Part shown: one piece after another, positions 35,097 through 47,954 of the stretch
Layout of the letters: each line of letters begins with the position of its first letter
Numbering within the stretch: position 1 is the stretch's first letter
Source of the DNA: Rhizoctonia solani
Lineage: Eukaryota; Basidiomycota; Agaricomycetes; Cantharellales; Ceratobasidiaceae
Assembly (NCBI RefSeq): GCF_016906535.1
Contig: NC_057381.1
Coordinates: 1,889,954 to 1,953,953 of the forward strand
Direction of reading: 5' to 3'
DNA length: 64,000 nt
Notes under the pieces: model-generated
Database searches by the model: none
What the model saw: only the letters and a program-made list of their open reading frames with translations
What the model was told of the DNA's origin: nothing
Translations under genes and position numbers: made by a program

Positions 35097-37286
35097 CATG
35101 AAAAAATGAAAAAAGCCGGGAGACAGATAGACTAGGGAAGGTGAGGAACACCCAAACGCGAAGTTCGTGGGCGGGCGGGCGGTGCTAATTGTGCTCAGAG
35201 TATGTGGCGGGCGGGTGGCAGAATCAGAGTGAGACGAAGAGGGGCACAAATATAATATATTCAAGGCCGAGAAGTGGACGAAGTAGATACGGAAAGAAGA
35301 TAGAAATGGCAATGATACGGTCTGCACGATCACGTGGCTCGCGTTAGGGCTCCCACTAAGTCCCAGTTGTGATCCTCCACCAGTTGCGATGCATAACACA
35401 CTAATGTGAAGCAGAAGGAATCTATTCCATAACAATACTTTCTCGCGCAGTAAACGAGTGCTGTACCTGTGAGAGATGAAGACCCTAACGGGTGCTACAT
35501 ATTTTGTGGATGTGCCGAGATCATTCACAAACATTCTTTTACACGATGCTTCGAAACTTATATTTATGCCGGCAGCCAAGACTCAAAGGTGGGAGAGGGC
35601 AACTCCATTGCTTGTATTGAGTTATAAATAAAATAATGCCAGGGCAGCTTAGCCCATGGGTCGGGGACGTCACGTGGTCTCTCTATGGGCGGCGATCTAC
35701 GGCCACTGCTTCCTCATGCAAAAAAGCAATGATACTTCGCCTATCCAATTTGTTGATATTTTGCCGCAAAAGCTTTGAGGTACTGCAGAGATATTACATT
35801 TGCTATTCGTGTCCATACTAATCCTATGAAAGGTAGCTTGAACTCTCGATCATGAAATGCGTCCGCCCGTGGTCAATGCTTGTATCGTCATAAAAAATAG
35901 AGCCGATGTATCACCTCATACTTTAGCTCGCCTTATGATGGCTTTAACTATCGGGAGCTCAATAGTATGCAAATAGAAGCCTTTTTATGAAATTCAAAGT
36001 CATCTACGGATGTTTGCCGATCACAATGTCCGCTTTCCCCGCAGTTGAGCCCGTCGAGAGGATCATTAAAATTTCCTGAAAGAACTGACAAGGCAAGATA
36101 TCCTATTTGCGGATTCAAACTGTAACTATCACTTTCGACGAGGTAAGTTATCGTAACTTACACTGCTAATTGAACAAGTACTTAATATTTCTACTCATAC
36201 AGGAAAATGCGAAAAGAGTGCAAATTCAAGGCAACGAGGTCAATGTCGAACGTACCCGATTTCAAACTCATGGAGGTGCACAGATCTCTGGATCGACAGG
36301 GTTTGCTCCATCGATCAATCGAATTCCCCAATAACTGAGAGAATCGACATTTGTCATGCCGTCGGGTTTCACTTCGATATTCTCCTTGGCGTAGCAAATG
36401 AAATGACTGGGGGATTGTCGGACGCCCGCGCGCATTCCCCATACGTGGTCTCGGAAATCCGTCAACTTACTGATAGCTTCATAACTTGCCTGGAAGGTTT
36501 AGGAATCAACAAGGTGAAATATATTCAACTCGGGTTGTTTTTCCACTTCATTTACTTGGTTGTTATCCAGAACCGCCCCCCTCCCAAAAAAAGGTAGAAG
36601 CACCGACGGTGGAATCAACGGAGTAGGCGGGTGGGCAGGAGGTAACCCCAGATTTTACCCTATAGGGGATGACACACAGGGGTGGGTTGAGTCTGGATTA
36701 TAGCAGCTTCTATTTTTCATATCGCAACCAGATGATCATATATAGTGCATAGAATGCGATGGATCAACACCAAAGGGGGCTTAGACCCCCCGTGGTTGCC
36801 TGAAATAAAGAGCACCCGATGATAGCGATAGGCGGCAAAAGACATACTCCGAGAGAAAAATATTAGGTGGTGATGTCATACAGGTCAGTACGAAATGTGG
36901 TTTCTATACGCCCATTTAGTTACTCTCCTCCAAGTAGAGCTTTGCTTCAACGTTGCATGTGATTAATTGGGGAGAACACGCTCATTCCATCGCCGACCAA
37001 GGCGCGCATAGCCCTAGACTGGACCGTTTGTGACATTTCTTAGACCATTGTGTTCGTAGTGACAAGGAGATGAAGAGTATAGTAAGGACAACAACAGAGT
37101 ATGGACATTACTGCATCATATGTGGCATGTATGAGATGCTCCTATCTATTTCGATCGTCCTCACTGATCAGGCCACTTTTGGGGGTGCGTCGGGATGATA
37201 AGCTTCTCTCGGCTTCGATTGCCCTTTCGAGTATGATTCCCACCCCCTATCTGCGCACTCTCTGTCGCGCCCCTGAGTCCTCATGA
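35097..37286. other. Gene-free interval
   Basis: About 2.2 kb. The longest open frame (35037-35579, minus strand) starts within the LTR and has no domain signature, so it is not called. Around 36640-36710 a fragment resembles the internal part of MITE family B. No other feature can be supported. Confidence 0.45.
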
Positions 37287-37292
37287 TATAAA
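37287..37292 (+). promoter_or_regulatory. TATA box of right paralogue
   Basis: TATAAA 108 bp upstream of the ATG at 37400, followed by a G-tract and GTCACTTGTAG. This layout is shared with the left paralogue's promoter. Confidence 0.6.
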
Positions 37293-37399
37293 GCTGTGGG
37301 GAGGGGGGGGAGGCACCGTCACTTGTAGCTTCCCCACTTTCAGAGCTCTCGCAGTTTACTCGTATTTTACCCCTTCACTCGCACTTTGTCGCTTCAGCC

Positions 37400-39834
37400 A
37401 TGCTTTTTCACTTTGTTATCATCGCTCTCTGGGTCCTCCAGATCTGCTTCCCTGTTATAGACCATCTGATGTCCGGTAACTCTATCGCTGGCTCTCGGTA
37501 CGCGCTACATCCAGTATTCATAACCGCTTGCTGACCGCATCAACTCAAACTTAGCGAGCCTCTGGTACTGCTCTTACCAAAGGCACCGCCAATCCTCCTG
37601 TTGGATGACCCGGAACCGACCATACAACCTCCTTTAACCGATGCGTCTCACTTCGAGGGACTGTTTGCCAGTTCGTATACGCGATTCTCTTATATCATCT
37701 TCCGGTTAGAGCTAACCTTTCCCTCGCCCAGGCATGAGCTCGGCTACAGACTTGGACGAGTGGTCTGTACATCATCAGGTCATCTTCACGATTATTTTCG
37801 CCGCTCTTCTGCTTGTGTTGGCCTGTGCTGGATTGGCCATTCTAAGTAAGTTTAATATCTGCAACCTTGTGGAATTGGGTGATAGAATTGACAACAATAC
37901 TACTTCAACTAGATGCTGAAGCTGCTCCTCCGGTACCTCTCTCACTCGAACTAATCGGCCTGTGCGAACGATGTAGCTCCGTCTCCGCCCATTCTGCCTC
38001 CGCCCGCCTCACCCGGATCGATGCAAAGACCGGGGTTGCGGGCACAGCTGAGTCTAATGGCGAATGGGTGGAAGGCAGAACTCTGGAGCCAGCGGTATCA
38101 ACAGGTTCGGTTAGGTAAGTCAGCTAATCTATGGCTGGGATGACAATCGGCGCTGACGGTTGGATGGGGCTATTAGCTCTAGTGTACATGAGAACAACGC
38201 CGGAGCACCATCGCAAACAGAGTCGGCCGATTCAATCTTTACACCTCGACACAGGAGCCATATGCTGGAGTTGATCGCATCCCTCAGGAGGTTGGAACAA
38301 TCAGGAAATCCTACAGGACGACCGTACGACACCGGTAGCTGGAGCGACCTTTCGGATGTGCAGGCGAGGTAAGAGTACAAGTACGGCGAGTCGTGAACAT
38401 TCTAACACCCTTGGACTGTAGAGCGCGGACACCTGAGTCTGAGTCTGAGTCTGAGCCTGGCACGGCGCTGTCGACCACGGTCAGCCAGGACGACATGTAC
38501 ATATTACTCCATGGTATGGTTGAAGCTCTGGAAACTTGGTCACCAACCAGAGGACCTGGAGCAGGTGCCGTGGTCGAATCCAGACTAAGGCCGGTATGTA
38601 ATGGCCAGGATGACAGGATTGGCTAACTTTCTGACCGAATCGATGAATTAGCCTCCAGCTTGCTTTAATTTGGGTTTGCCTCTTGCAGCCAACTCATCGT
38701 ACGAGTCAAGATTATCCCGATCGACATCAACGATCAGGACCACAGTCAACAGGGACGGCCTGCGCAGACCTTTCACTGGTACGGTTGAGCCTCTGAGAAT
38801 TCGACGACCAAACAGAGGATCTGGAACGGGAGTCATGGTCGAAACTAGACCAAGGCCGGTATGTAGTGCCTGGAATGAAGGGTTTGACAGCGTTTCTAAC
38901 TTGATTGACCACTTAGCCCACAGCTGGCTTGGATATGGACTTGCCTCTTTCGGCCCGCGCGTCATATGAATCAAGAGTATTCCGGTCGACGTCGGTGATG
39001 AACGCGACAGCCAGTACGGTTGAACCTCTGAGAATTCGACGACCAAACAGAGGACCTGGGATGGGAGCCGTAGTCGAGACCACAGCAAGACCGGTATGTA
39101 GTGGTTGGAATGATAGGACTGACCAAGCTTCTGACGGGGATCGATGACTTAGCCTTCACCTGGCTTGAAAGTAGGCTTATCTTTTGCAGCCGGCTCACCG
39201 CATGAGTCAAGATTATCCCGGTCGACATCGGTGGTCAGGACTACAGTCAACCGGGCCAGCCTGCATAGACCATTCAGTGGTACGGTTGAGCCTCTAAGAA
39301 TTCGACGACCAAACGGTAGACCTGGAACTGAAGTCGCGGTCGGGGCCAGACTGAGATCGGTATGTGATGCTCGGAACGACAGGATTGACCAAGTTTCTGA
39401 CTGGATCAATGAACTAGCCCCCGGCTGACTTGAATATGGGCTTGGCTCTTTCAGCTAGCTTGTTATATGAGTCAGGATTATCCTGGTCGATATCAACCAT
39501 GGGGACTACAGGCAGCCGGGACGGCCGGTACGGACCACTCAATAGTGTGGTTGAGCCCCTAAGAATCAGGCGACCAAACAGAGGATCTGGAACCGCAGCT
39601 ATGGTCGAAGCTAGACTGAGGCCGGTATGTAGTGTCTGGAACGACATTCTGACCGTGCTTCTAACATGACCACTGGTCCAGCCCCCAGTTAACTCATATG
39701 TGGGCCCGCCTCTTGTAGCCAGCTCGTCATACGGGACAGGGATAGTTCGGTCGTCGTCGGCGATAAGTGGGCTTGGGATGGAGCGGGGGTGGGCGGGGAT
39801 CCACACGCGGCCGTTTGCGCACCTACGCACGTGA
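37400..39834 (+). CDS. Single-pass membrane protein, right paralogue with amplified exons (614 aa)
   Basis: Exons: join(37400..37497, 37555..37670, 37732..37845, 37913..38114, 38177..38368, 38422..38593, 38652..38858, 38917..39093, 39153..39359, 39418..39624, 39682..39834), 615 codons including TGA. The N-terminus (MLFHFVIIALWVLQICFPVI) and transmembrane segment (VIFTIIFAALLLVLACAGLA), the C-x-x-C motif (LCERCSS) and GRPYDTGSWSDLSD match the left paralogue. Four consecutive exons (207, 177, 207 and 207 nt), all phase 0-0, encode copies of one module centred on SYESRLSRSTS and GTVEPLRIRRPNRG. The intervening introns of about 58 bp are also alike. The terminal exon keeps the ancestral end (WAGIHTRPF). 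The modules are Arg/Ser-rich, probably disordered, and intracellular by analogy. Function is unknown. Variable module number suggests a fast-evolving gene. Confidence 0.78.
38652..39681 (+). repeat. Tandem exon-intron repeat, period about 265 bp, four units
   Basis: Unit starts at 38652, 38917, 39153 and 39418, then the terminal exon at 39682, give spacings of 265, 236, 265 and 264 bp. Each unit is one exon plus one intron of 58-59 bp, the last intron being 57 bp. The second unit is 30 bp shorter (177 versus 207 nt), a ten-codon in-frame loss. Every intron after an amplified module begins GTATGT and shares internal words such as GGATTGACCAA and TTTCTGAC. Confidence 0.88.
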
Positions 39835-40592
39835 GTGGGCATGCCCAGGGCCACTCTGTACCGCTGGCCCCGGTACAGAGGGGTATGCTCGCTCGGAAGT
39901 GGTATATGGTGTGAAAATGATGGCGGTGGATGGTGGGTCCTGTAATTAATAACTAATTGGCACGTAGCTAGCTTGTTTACATATTCATCTACTGTACTGA
40001 CACAGCTTATAGTATACCATTTTTGTGCGATATTTTCGTGTTAATTTATTCTCTCTCTTCCCTTTCTATGATCACCGAATTTCGAGGTGACTGAGTGTGA
40101 AGCATAGGGTGCATGTCTCGGACTTGAAGCGATTTGCGTATGATATCTATTGGGATTAACATTGTGAGTTTTTTGTACGCAGCGAGTAGGATGCTGTCAA
40201 GTCTTCTAGCGTGGCCCAAGTCGAGCGCTTGTGGGGTCATGTGTTTTACTCCCTTTTCTCTTCCGTGAAAACGGGTCCGCGACGACTTGCCATCCCCCCT
40301 CAGGTTAGTTGCTTCCGGCCCTTGTCCTCAGAGCTAACTAGGTCCGTTCTTGGTATATTCACTCGGCTTCGTTAATATAGATGCAGGATATTGTCTATTT
40401 CGTTCCGTTAATCGATTGACAATGCCTCGATAAGCCGTCGCTAAAGAATGGGCGAATCTCCTGCGCTCCACGATCTCAAGACGATGGTGGGTGCAGTCCT
40501 AGTCTGCCCCTTGACTTTTCGAATGTGATTGACCGATGGCGGGACATGTTTCTGACACCGTTACTTTAGAGCAGTACCAATAGATACATAAT
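39835..40592. other. 3' flank homologous to the left paralogue's flank
   Basis: For about 100 bp after the stop, the sequence is nearly the same as that after the left paralogue's stop (minus strand, about 5095-5192), including CCCAGGGCCACTCTGTACCG and CCCCGGTACAGAGGGGTATG. Weaker likeness, including AGTATACCAT, continues to about 40050. Beyond that no feature is seen until the MITE. Confidence 0.6.
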
Positions 40593-41546
40593 GGGTGACT
40601 ACCCGTAAGCGTGAGAGCGATTTAGAAGTTCTAGATCGCTCGATCATCGGTCCGTCGGATACGGACCGATTCCGTGCCGACGGGCAAGCGGACCCCAGGC
40701 GCAGACCTCCCCCGTAAAGCCGAAAGGCACGCATCCACGCAACCGATTCTAGAATTTAAAACACACTACCGCAATCAACTTAGTCAATTTGTAATATAGC
40801 TGAACATAATTGACCATGCATATAGTCGTCGAGATCAATATACAGTTGGGTTTTAGTACTTATAAACCGTGCGGGGAGCTCAGATACCACCCCTGAAAGC
40901 TATGAACATCATTGAGGATCATCCCAACCTCGTGTATTCCATTATACTAGATGACGAAGACACTCAACCGGCTCGTCTCAGAAAAGCCATACGCGTCAGC
41001 GCGGCCTTAGCAGCTCTATACTACCTTGGTACCACAATTCGTAATAGGATCAGAAAGCCTAGCCGTTGTTATCTTACACGCCCAAACCTGCAACCAGAGC
41101 CTCGTCTGGCGCGGTGATTGCACGGGACTATTGGTGGAAGGGATCGGGCGACTTATATTTACTTTGTTCCAGCTCGATCAGGCACGCTTTGGCGTCGGCG
41201 GCCTTTGGAAGAGGTCCAGCAAGCTCCGGGCAGCCCCCCAGAGCATGTATGCGCGCATTGAGTCTCATTTATCACACTCACACATTTGCACGTAGGTATA
41301 AGATGTGGACCCTGAGCCATTTAGAACGCATTATGAAGTCTAGAAAGGGGGGTACCCCCCCCTCTCTAGATTTCAATGACAATCCTCATGATTTAGAATT
41401 TAGACTTGCAGGCCAAAGTCACTTCCGGCGGATGCAACGTAATTGGATTTGTTACCAGGGTCTCTATTTACATCCGAAGAATCTAGACCGCTCTGACTTC
41501 TAAATTTCGTTCTAGATTGCCGATTTTGCCTTACGGGTAGTCACCC
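40593..41546. mobile_element. MITE family A, copy 2 (954 bp)
   Basis: Perfect 17-bp terminal inverted repeats GGGTGACTACCCGTAAG / CTTACGGGTAGTCACCC, flanked by AAT on both sides (40590-40592 and 41547-41549). An internal palindrome near 41338-41372 (TCTAGAAAGGGGGGTACC / CCCCCCCTCTCTAGA) corresponds to that of copy 1 with a different arm sequence, i.e. compensated change. It has no coding capacity. The termini of the two copies differ only at the third base, and the change is mirrored in both ends of each copy. Confidence 0.85.
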
Positions 41547-41549
41547 AAT

Positions 41550-44223
41550 ATTGTGTTTGCAGGGCTTCGGCGAGACTGTTGATTTTGCACATTTTCCGAT
41601 TGAACTGTACTGGCGGGCATATATGCTGCCGATTTATTTATATAGGGACAAATGGACAGAAGGCCCACGAAGTTAATGGCCGAGAGGTCATGCATGAGCC
41701 GATGTGGACTTTGTGAGTCGCCCGATTGTTTATAATGCGCCCTTGTTACTTATGAAGGACATAACGTATACGTAATTTGGCGACAGTACAGCATGAGTAA
41801 TACAGTTTTAATATGAACCAGATGGGCCGGCTCGTTTCGATATGCATCTCGTTTCTATTGGGGGTCTGACTGCTTCGAATAAGTGCTAAAATAGATCACA
41901 GGTGGCCCTTTTATTATATCCGCCAGGTATCGGGTAGCTTTTCATAACGAGTACTGTGACACTGCTATCGTCAAATCAAATATAACTTTGGCTTGCATGC
42001 GAGTTTGATGACAAACCATGAGCGATCCAAGCTGTTATTGAATTTTTGGACACATGTCCAGACAGCAACTGAGCCTAACAACCGCAATGCGACTTTATGT
42101 TCGGGAACCTAACTCTCGTCATGATATTGTCACCAATCCCGTTATGCACCGGACGCTTAGCGTGCGCAATACCGAGACCTGCCCCGAAACGTAGTAGAAC
42201 ATACAGCCCCGGAGAAATCATGCTAAAACCAGCTTTTTTGAACATGACTCAATTCTTGAGTATACAAAGAGCATATATAGAATAACAACCAAAGGTTTTC
42301 ATGGAAACAATGCGTAATAAATAAAATGAGTCACGCATTTATTTGCAGTAAACATTCCGCATAGATCCCAAGAGATCCAAAGAAGGATATGCATATATAT
42401 ACGTTTGATAGGACCAGAGCTATCGGAAGATTACGACGTACTGATTTGGGGGCGGGGGTTAAACAAGCGACGTTTATTATATGGCTCCAATAATCGTATT
42501 ATATGCAACGGGATGAAAACCATACAGTACGGTCGGCAACTGCCATTCCCGTCGAATGAGGTACGCAAACGTGAGCCTGTCCAGAGAAACTACCGTCGAT
42601 ATATAGTAAGGCATTTATCGCTTACCACACATGCTTACTTGGATCATTTCCAAGTGAGAAAGGTCATGCATCCACGCGGTTCATGGCATGCTAAACATTC
42701 GATCGCAGTAATTAAAGCCGATAAGCAGCATCATATAGCGGGGCGACGGCATTCCTACATGGTGCGATAGCATAGCGATCATCGATGAAAACGCATATAT
42801 TCATGCGCCCGCGTTCATGTAAATACACGACAGCACCACGATTGCCGAAAAAGTACACCCCGCAAACCAAGTGGTCATGCCGCATCAACTAAACACCCGG
42901 GTGTATGTGTTCAGATTCACCACCAATTGCCGATCTCCAAACAAATCCCCCTCCTCTCGCTCGAAAAAGAGGTCGACTGGCAGATGTCATCCCTCGGCTT
43001 TTGGGGTAATCACAGAACGAGGAAAAGGGCTCCAATGACGCGCGACGGAAATAACTTGTACGCCAAGAGAGGGGCAGCAGGCTTGGCATAGATGACCAAT
43101 GACAGGTTCGTTTCGGGAGTTGTCAGAAGGATTGGTTATTTCCTGGATCTACATTGGGCCAAAGGGAAATGTGGAGAAACGATTCGAGGTTGGACGAAGA
43201 GCTTGTGGGTTTGCTGCCGTGGCCAAAGTGGAGTATCATGGTGAGCAAGAGTGAGGTATGAGTAGATATGAATGTGGGGAGTGTAATGACAAAGTGGGCA
43301 CGTGGTCGTAGAATGCAAGGCAGTGCACGATCAGATAGCTGAAGATATGAAAAAAAATTGTCGGGCAAACGAAAAGTCCAGGTCATAGTGGAGATTTAGC
43401 ACGAGGGGAGGCCTGTCGATAAGCGCAAGAAACAGAGTGAGGAAGAGAGCATATAAATAGCTTGTGTGAGTGATCGGAAGCTTAGTTTAAGCCGAAAGCT
43501 CGTCGTTGCCAGGTAACTCGATCGGCTGAGGAGAACTCTAGGAATGCGCAGTACTGAGCAGCAGAGCAAGTGGTTATATTCAGCACGGAACACAAACAGG
43601 CAGATGCCGAGAGCGTATAGCTAAAATTAGCGCAAGAGGGCCGTAATTTGGCGCGAGGGCGACTAGTGACAAGCAGAAATAGTGATAAATAGGTTAATAT
43701 TCATGAGCTTTAAGCATGTATGCGAAGAAGAAAAATCACGAGAAGCATTGTAACCAGGATACCTGGAAACGACTAGCAAGAGCCTTTGTAGTTGGATAGG
43801 TGGACCGAGGGCGCCACTGGTGGGATTGACCAAGAGAACGACAAGGAACACACGCAGGTTTCAAGAATTCAAGGGGCAAGTAAATGCGATAGGATGAACA
43901 TGCGATTAATTAACGGATAGAGCAAAGACAGGGCCAAAAAGGGATGTGGCAGACACAGTAGACAGGTTCGGAAGCAGGGGAAAAGACCAAGAAGCCGAGA
44001 AGTTGGCAGGCACGTGGTCAGAGTCGCCGGGCGCTTGGCATACTATTAGTGTGTTTGCGCGAACTGTCAGAGGGTGTTTATCGCCGCGTTTGCGGGGTAT
44101 TTTTTGTGTTTGTTTCTTCGCGTCCATCTTGCGTTTTCGTCGACGGACCTGGACGAGGTAAGTTGGATGGGGTGATTAGAATGCAGGGATGGTTTCTTAT
44201 TGATGGCAACCGGATAGAGTCAC
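41550..44223. other. Gene-free interval and chitin synthase upstream region
   Basis: About 2.7 kb with no recognised gene. An ORF at 42405-42770 lacks any motif or splice context. The last few hundred bases before 44224 are the likely promoter and leader of the chitin synthase gene. Confidence 0.45.
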
Positions 44224-47200
44224 ATGGCGTACTCAAAGCGGTATCAACAAGCGCCTAGTTCTCCTTATCCACACTCTCCCTCCACACCCCGCCTGGGCGT
44301 CGACCCGTTTGCTACACCCACTCCTTCCTACGACGAGCTTCCCACGCACGCAGGCAGTGCTGTTTCCCCCACTTACGCACCTGCGTACCGCGCTCCTTCC
44401 CCGACCGCAACACACCCCCTTGCCCCCGACATGGCCTACAACCAGCCCTACGACAACCGCGCCTACTCCCACGATGCCCATCCCGAGTGGGACAGTCGAA
44501 GCGCCAAGTCATATCAGACATACAACTCCCAGGCCCACCTCGACCCACACAACAACAAGCAGTATGAGATGAGCCAGTTCTCGACTGTCCCCGCCTTGCC
44601 CTACAATCCCGCACCCGGCATCGTCGACTATCCTCCTCAACAGCCAGAATATGGAGCCAATCTGCGCCCATCGGTCGGGGGCAGCCAGCACTCTAACTCG
44701 GGCTACTCCACCGCACGCGAAAAGATGATGCGTCGCAGAGTAAGTCTGTCCCTCCTCATCCGCTAATATTACTTAATCTTTGTCACAGACCGTCCGCCAT
44801 GTCGAGCTCCAGCAAGGCAATCTCGTGCTCGACATGCCTGTCCCCACTGCTATTGTCCCCGAGGGATGCACCGCCGAGGAGCAGACCCACATGCGATATA
44901 CCGCAGTCACTTGCGACCCTGACGAATTCTCCTCGTCCAAATACTCCCTCCGTCCTTACCTGATGGGCCGCAAAACTGAGCTCTTTATCGTCATGACCAT
45001 GTACAACGAGGACGAGATTCTTTTTGTCAAAACAATGAACGCTGTCATCAAGAACGTTGCTCATCTATGCGGTCGCTCCAAGAGCAAGACTTGGGGCCCT
45101 GAAGGCTGGAAAAAGGTTTGTACATCTTCCATCTATTTTCGCACGGGCTTATCTTGGTTTGCTCCTAGGTTGTTGTCTGCATTGTTTCGGATGGGCGAAG
45201 CAAGATCAACCAACGCACGCTCAAGGTTATTCAGCTCATGGGCTGTTATCAGGACGGTATCGCCAAGGACGAAGTCGCCGGTAAAGATGTCACCGCTCAT
45301 ATCTTTGAATATACCTCTACCGTCGTCGTCTCGGACTCGGGTGAAGTCGCCCAGGGCGGTGTCCCCATTCAACTTTTATTCTGTCTGAAAGAGCAGAACA
45401 AGAAGAAGCTCAATTCGCATCGTTGGTTCTTTAATGCATTTGGACCGCTCATCAAACCCAATGGTGAGCCCCCCGGATAAGCCATATCGCCGTTTACTTA
45501 GTGTTTTAGTTTGTATTCTTCTTGACGTTGGCACAAAACCCACCGGAACCTCCATCTATGAGCTCTGGAAATGCTTTGATCGCCATCCGGGTGTGGGAGG
45601 CGCATGTGGAGAGTACGTACCGATATCGAAATCTGATATACCATTCTAATCTACCCCTAGGATCTGCGTCGACACGGGCCGAAACTGTTCCATCCTCCTA
45701 AAATCCCCCCTCGCTGCATCCCAGAATTTCGAGTACAAAATGTCCAACATTCTTGACAAACCCCTCGAGTCTGTATTCGGCTACATTTCCGTCTTGCCCG
45801 GTGCCTTTTCCGCCTACCGATACAAGGCACTCCTCGGCAAACCCCTCGAAATGTATTTCAAGGGTGAGACCATGCACGGTGGGGGATCAGATGGGGCGGG
45901 GCTGTTCGAGCGTAACATGTATCTTGCCGAGGATCGCATTCTGTGCTTTGAGATTGTGACAAAGAAGAAGGAAGCCTGGACGTGAGTATATTTTGGGTGT
46001 GTGACGCGTGCGCATATTGACTTTTGTCGCCAGACTCAAGTACGTCAAGAGCGCCAAGGCTTCGACTGATGTACCCACAACCGTAAGCTCATCTGTTGAT
46101 CGTCCAATACAAACTCTAATTGGTGATAGATTGCCGAGTTCATCTCGCAACGCCGTCGATGGCTCAACGGGTCCTTCTTTGCCGCCCTTCACGCGACGAC
46201 GTTCCAGCACCGTATCTGGACATCTGGCCAGAATTTCCTGCGAAAGATTATCCTGCAAATCGAGTTTTGGTATAATGCTGTCCAAATGATTTTTGCATGG
46301 ACGAGTTTGGCCAACTTTTACCTCGCATTCTTTTTCGTGAGTGCCTAATCCGATGAATGCATGAACAGGTGCTGATAGGGTGAACGACAGCTGGTCAGCT
46401 CGGCAACTGCCAACGCTGACACCGATGCCTTCGGGTTCATTGCAGCAGGTGCCGGCTCAAAGGTTTTCGAGGTGTTCCTCAAGGTGCGTCCCCTATCTTT
46501 TGTGTTTTTGTCTTGAGGCTCGAGACTGATTTTTTCTAGATATATATCGCTCTGTTGTTCGTCGTTTTGATTTGTTCATTGGGTAATCGGCCACAGGTGC
46601 GTTTTCTACCTGCTCAGACCCAGTTCCCTTAACCAACGCTTTTGTACATAGGGTTCGAAAGCGACATATGCGGCCTGCATTATTCTTTTCGGTATCTGTA
46701 ACCTTATTGCGTTATGGTGTGCTGGGTTCACGGTCTACATGGCTTTACCTCACTCGGCGTCGGAATGGGCCAACGTCCCTGCGTGAGTGGCCCGCGTTCT
46801 CTTCTGGGAGCTATGGCTAATATTCTATGAGCAGGCTATTTGAGAACAGGACTTTCCGGGATATTGTGAGCACCAGAATCTTCACTCTGAAGGTAGACTG
46901 ACGCAAGTATCTCCAGGTCATATCGCTTGCAGCTACATACGGTCTTTATTTCTTTGCGTCGTTTATGCATGCAGAGCCTTACCACATGTTCACCTCATTC
47001 CTTCGTAAGTTGTCTTTGGTAAAGCTCTCCTGCACGCGCTAATTTGCCGGCCGTTAGAATACCTGTTTTGGTTGCCAAGCTGTAAGTTGTTTCTTTCGTT
47101 GCTGGCTTGTGATGTAATATTGACTATTATTCCGTAGACGTCAATATTCTGAGTAAGTAATGCACTTTGACAAAGTTGGCTATGGTACTAAAGTTTCACT

Positions 47201-47954
47201 GCGCACATTTAGTGATGTACGCAATGTGTAAGTCGTTCTCCATTCTCAGTAGAGCGTCTGTCTAACTTGATTTTCTAGGCAATTTGCACGATCTTGGTTG
47301 GGGAACCAAAGGTGACAATGGTTCCGTCAAGGATTTGGGTGGAGCGAAAAAGGTCAAGGGCGAAAACGGCAAGGTGATGGCAGAAGTCGACCTGCCTACC
47401 TCGAAAGAGGACGTCGATTCGCTCTGGGCTGCGAGTAGGACGGCGTTGAGGAACAAGCCTGCTGAAACCAAGGAGAAGCGTGATGCGTGAGTATTTCATC
47501 CACATCCTCGATTGATAAGATCTAATCCCGTATGGTAAAGCGCTACTAAACTTATGGATGCTGATCGCAACTCGCGTACAAACGTTGTGTTGGTGTGGAT
47601 GGGTACGAACGCGTAAGTCTTGATGATCTGCATTATTTTGGTATTTTCTCATGCCCTTTTGCAGCGCGATGATCATCTTCTTCACGTCAGAATTGTTCCT
47701 CGACTTGACAAAGAAGTGGGCGGATAGCTCGACTGGAGGAGTCTTTAACCCTTATTTATCGGTTCTGTTCTACGCTTTGTAAGTGCTGATTGATTTGTTG
47801 CAAACTTGGATGTTAATTCGTCTGTTCCTCGCAGGGCCGGGTTGAGTGCTATCGTAAGTCATCATAGTCCACAGTCTTGTTCGGTCCTAACTAGTCTATC
47901 TAGCGTTTCGTTGGTTCGGCTCTCTACCTTCTTCTCCGCCTTGTCGGTCTCTAG
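44224..47954 (+). CDS. Chitin synthase (division 1, GT2)
   Basis: Complete, with many short exons, ATG at 44224 and TAG at 47952-47954. It polymerises UDP-GlcNAc into chitin at the plasma membrane. The N-terminal 170 residues are disordered and Pro/Ser/Tyr-rich ([20 protein letters not shown]). They are followed by the Chs N-terminal block [19 protein letters not shown] and the catalytic core: [16 protein letters not shown] (split by an intron at 45118-45169), [34 protein letters not shown], the acceptor motif [11 protein letters not shown] and product-binding [12 protein letters not shown]. Then come several transmembrane segments ([32 protein letters not shown]) and the end [16 protein letters not shown]. 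All catalytic motifs are present. This order fits class I-III enzymes, but the exact class needs a phylogeny. No myosin or CBM domain is fused. Confidence 0.93.

Noticed and set aside
35037..35579. 180-aa ORF on the minus strand
   Set aside because: It begins downstream of, and ends inside, the solo LTR at 34608-35091. The composition is unlike the neighbouring genes and no domain is visible.
42405..42770. 121-aa ORF on the plus strand in the long gene-free region
   Set aside because: No motif, no splice signals and no coding-like composition; probably chance.
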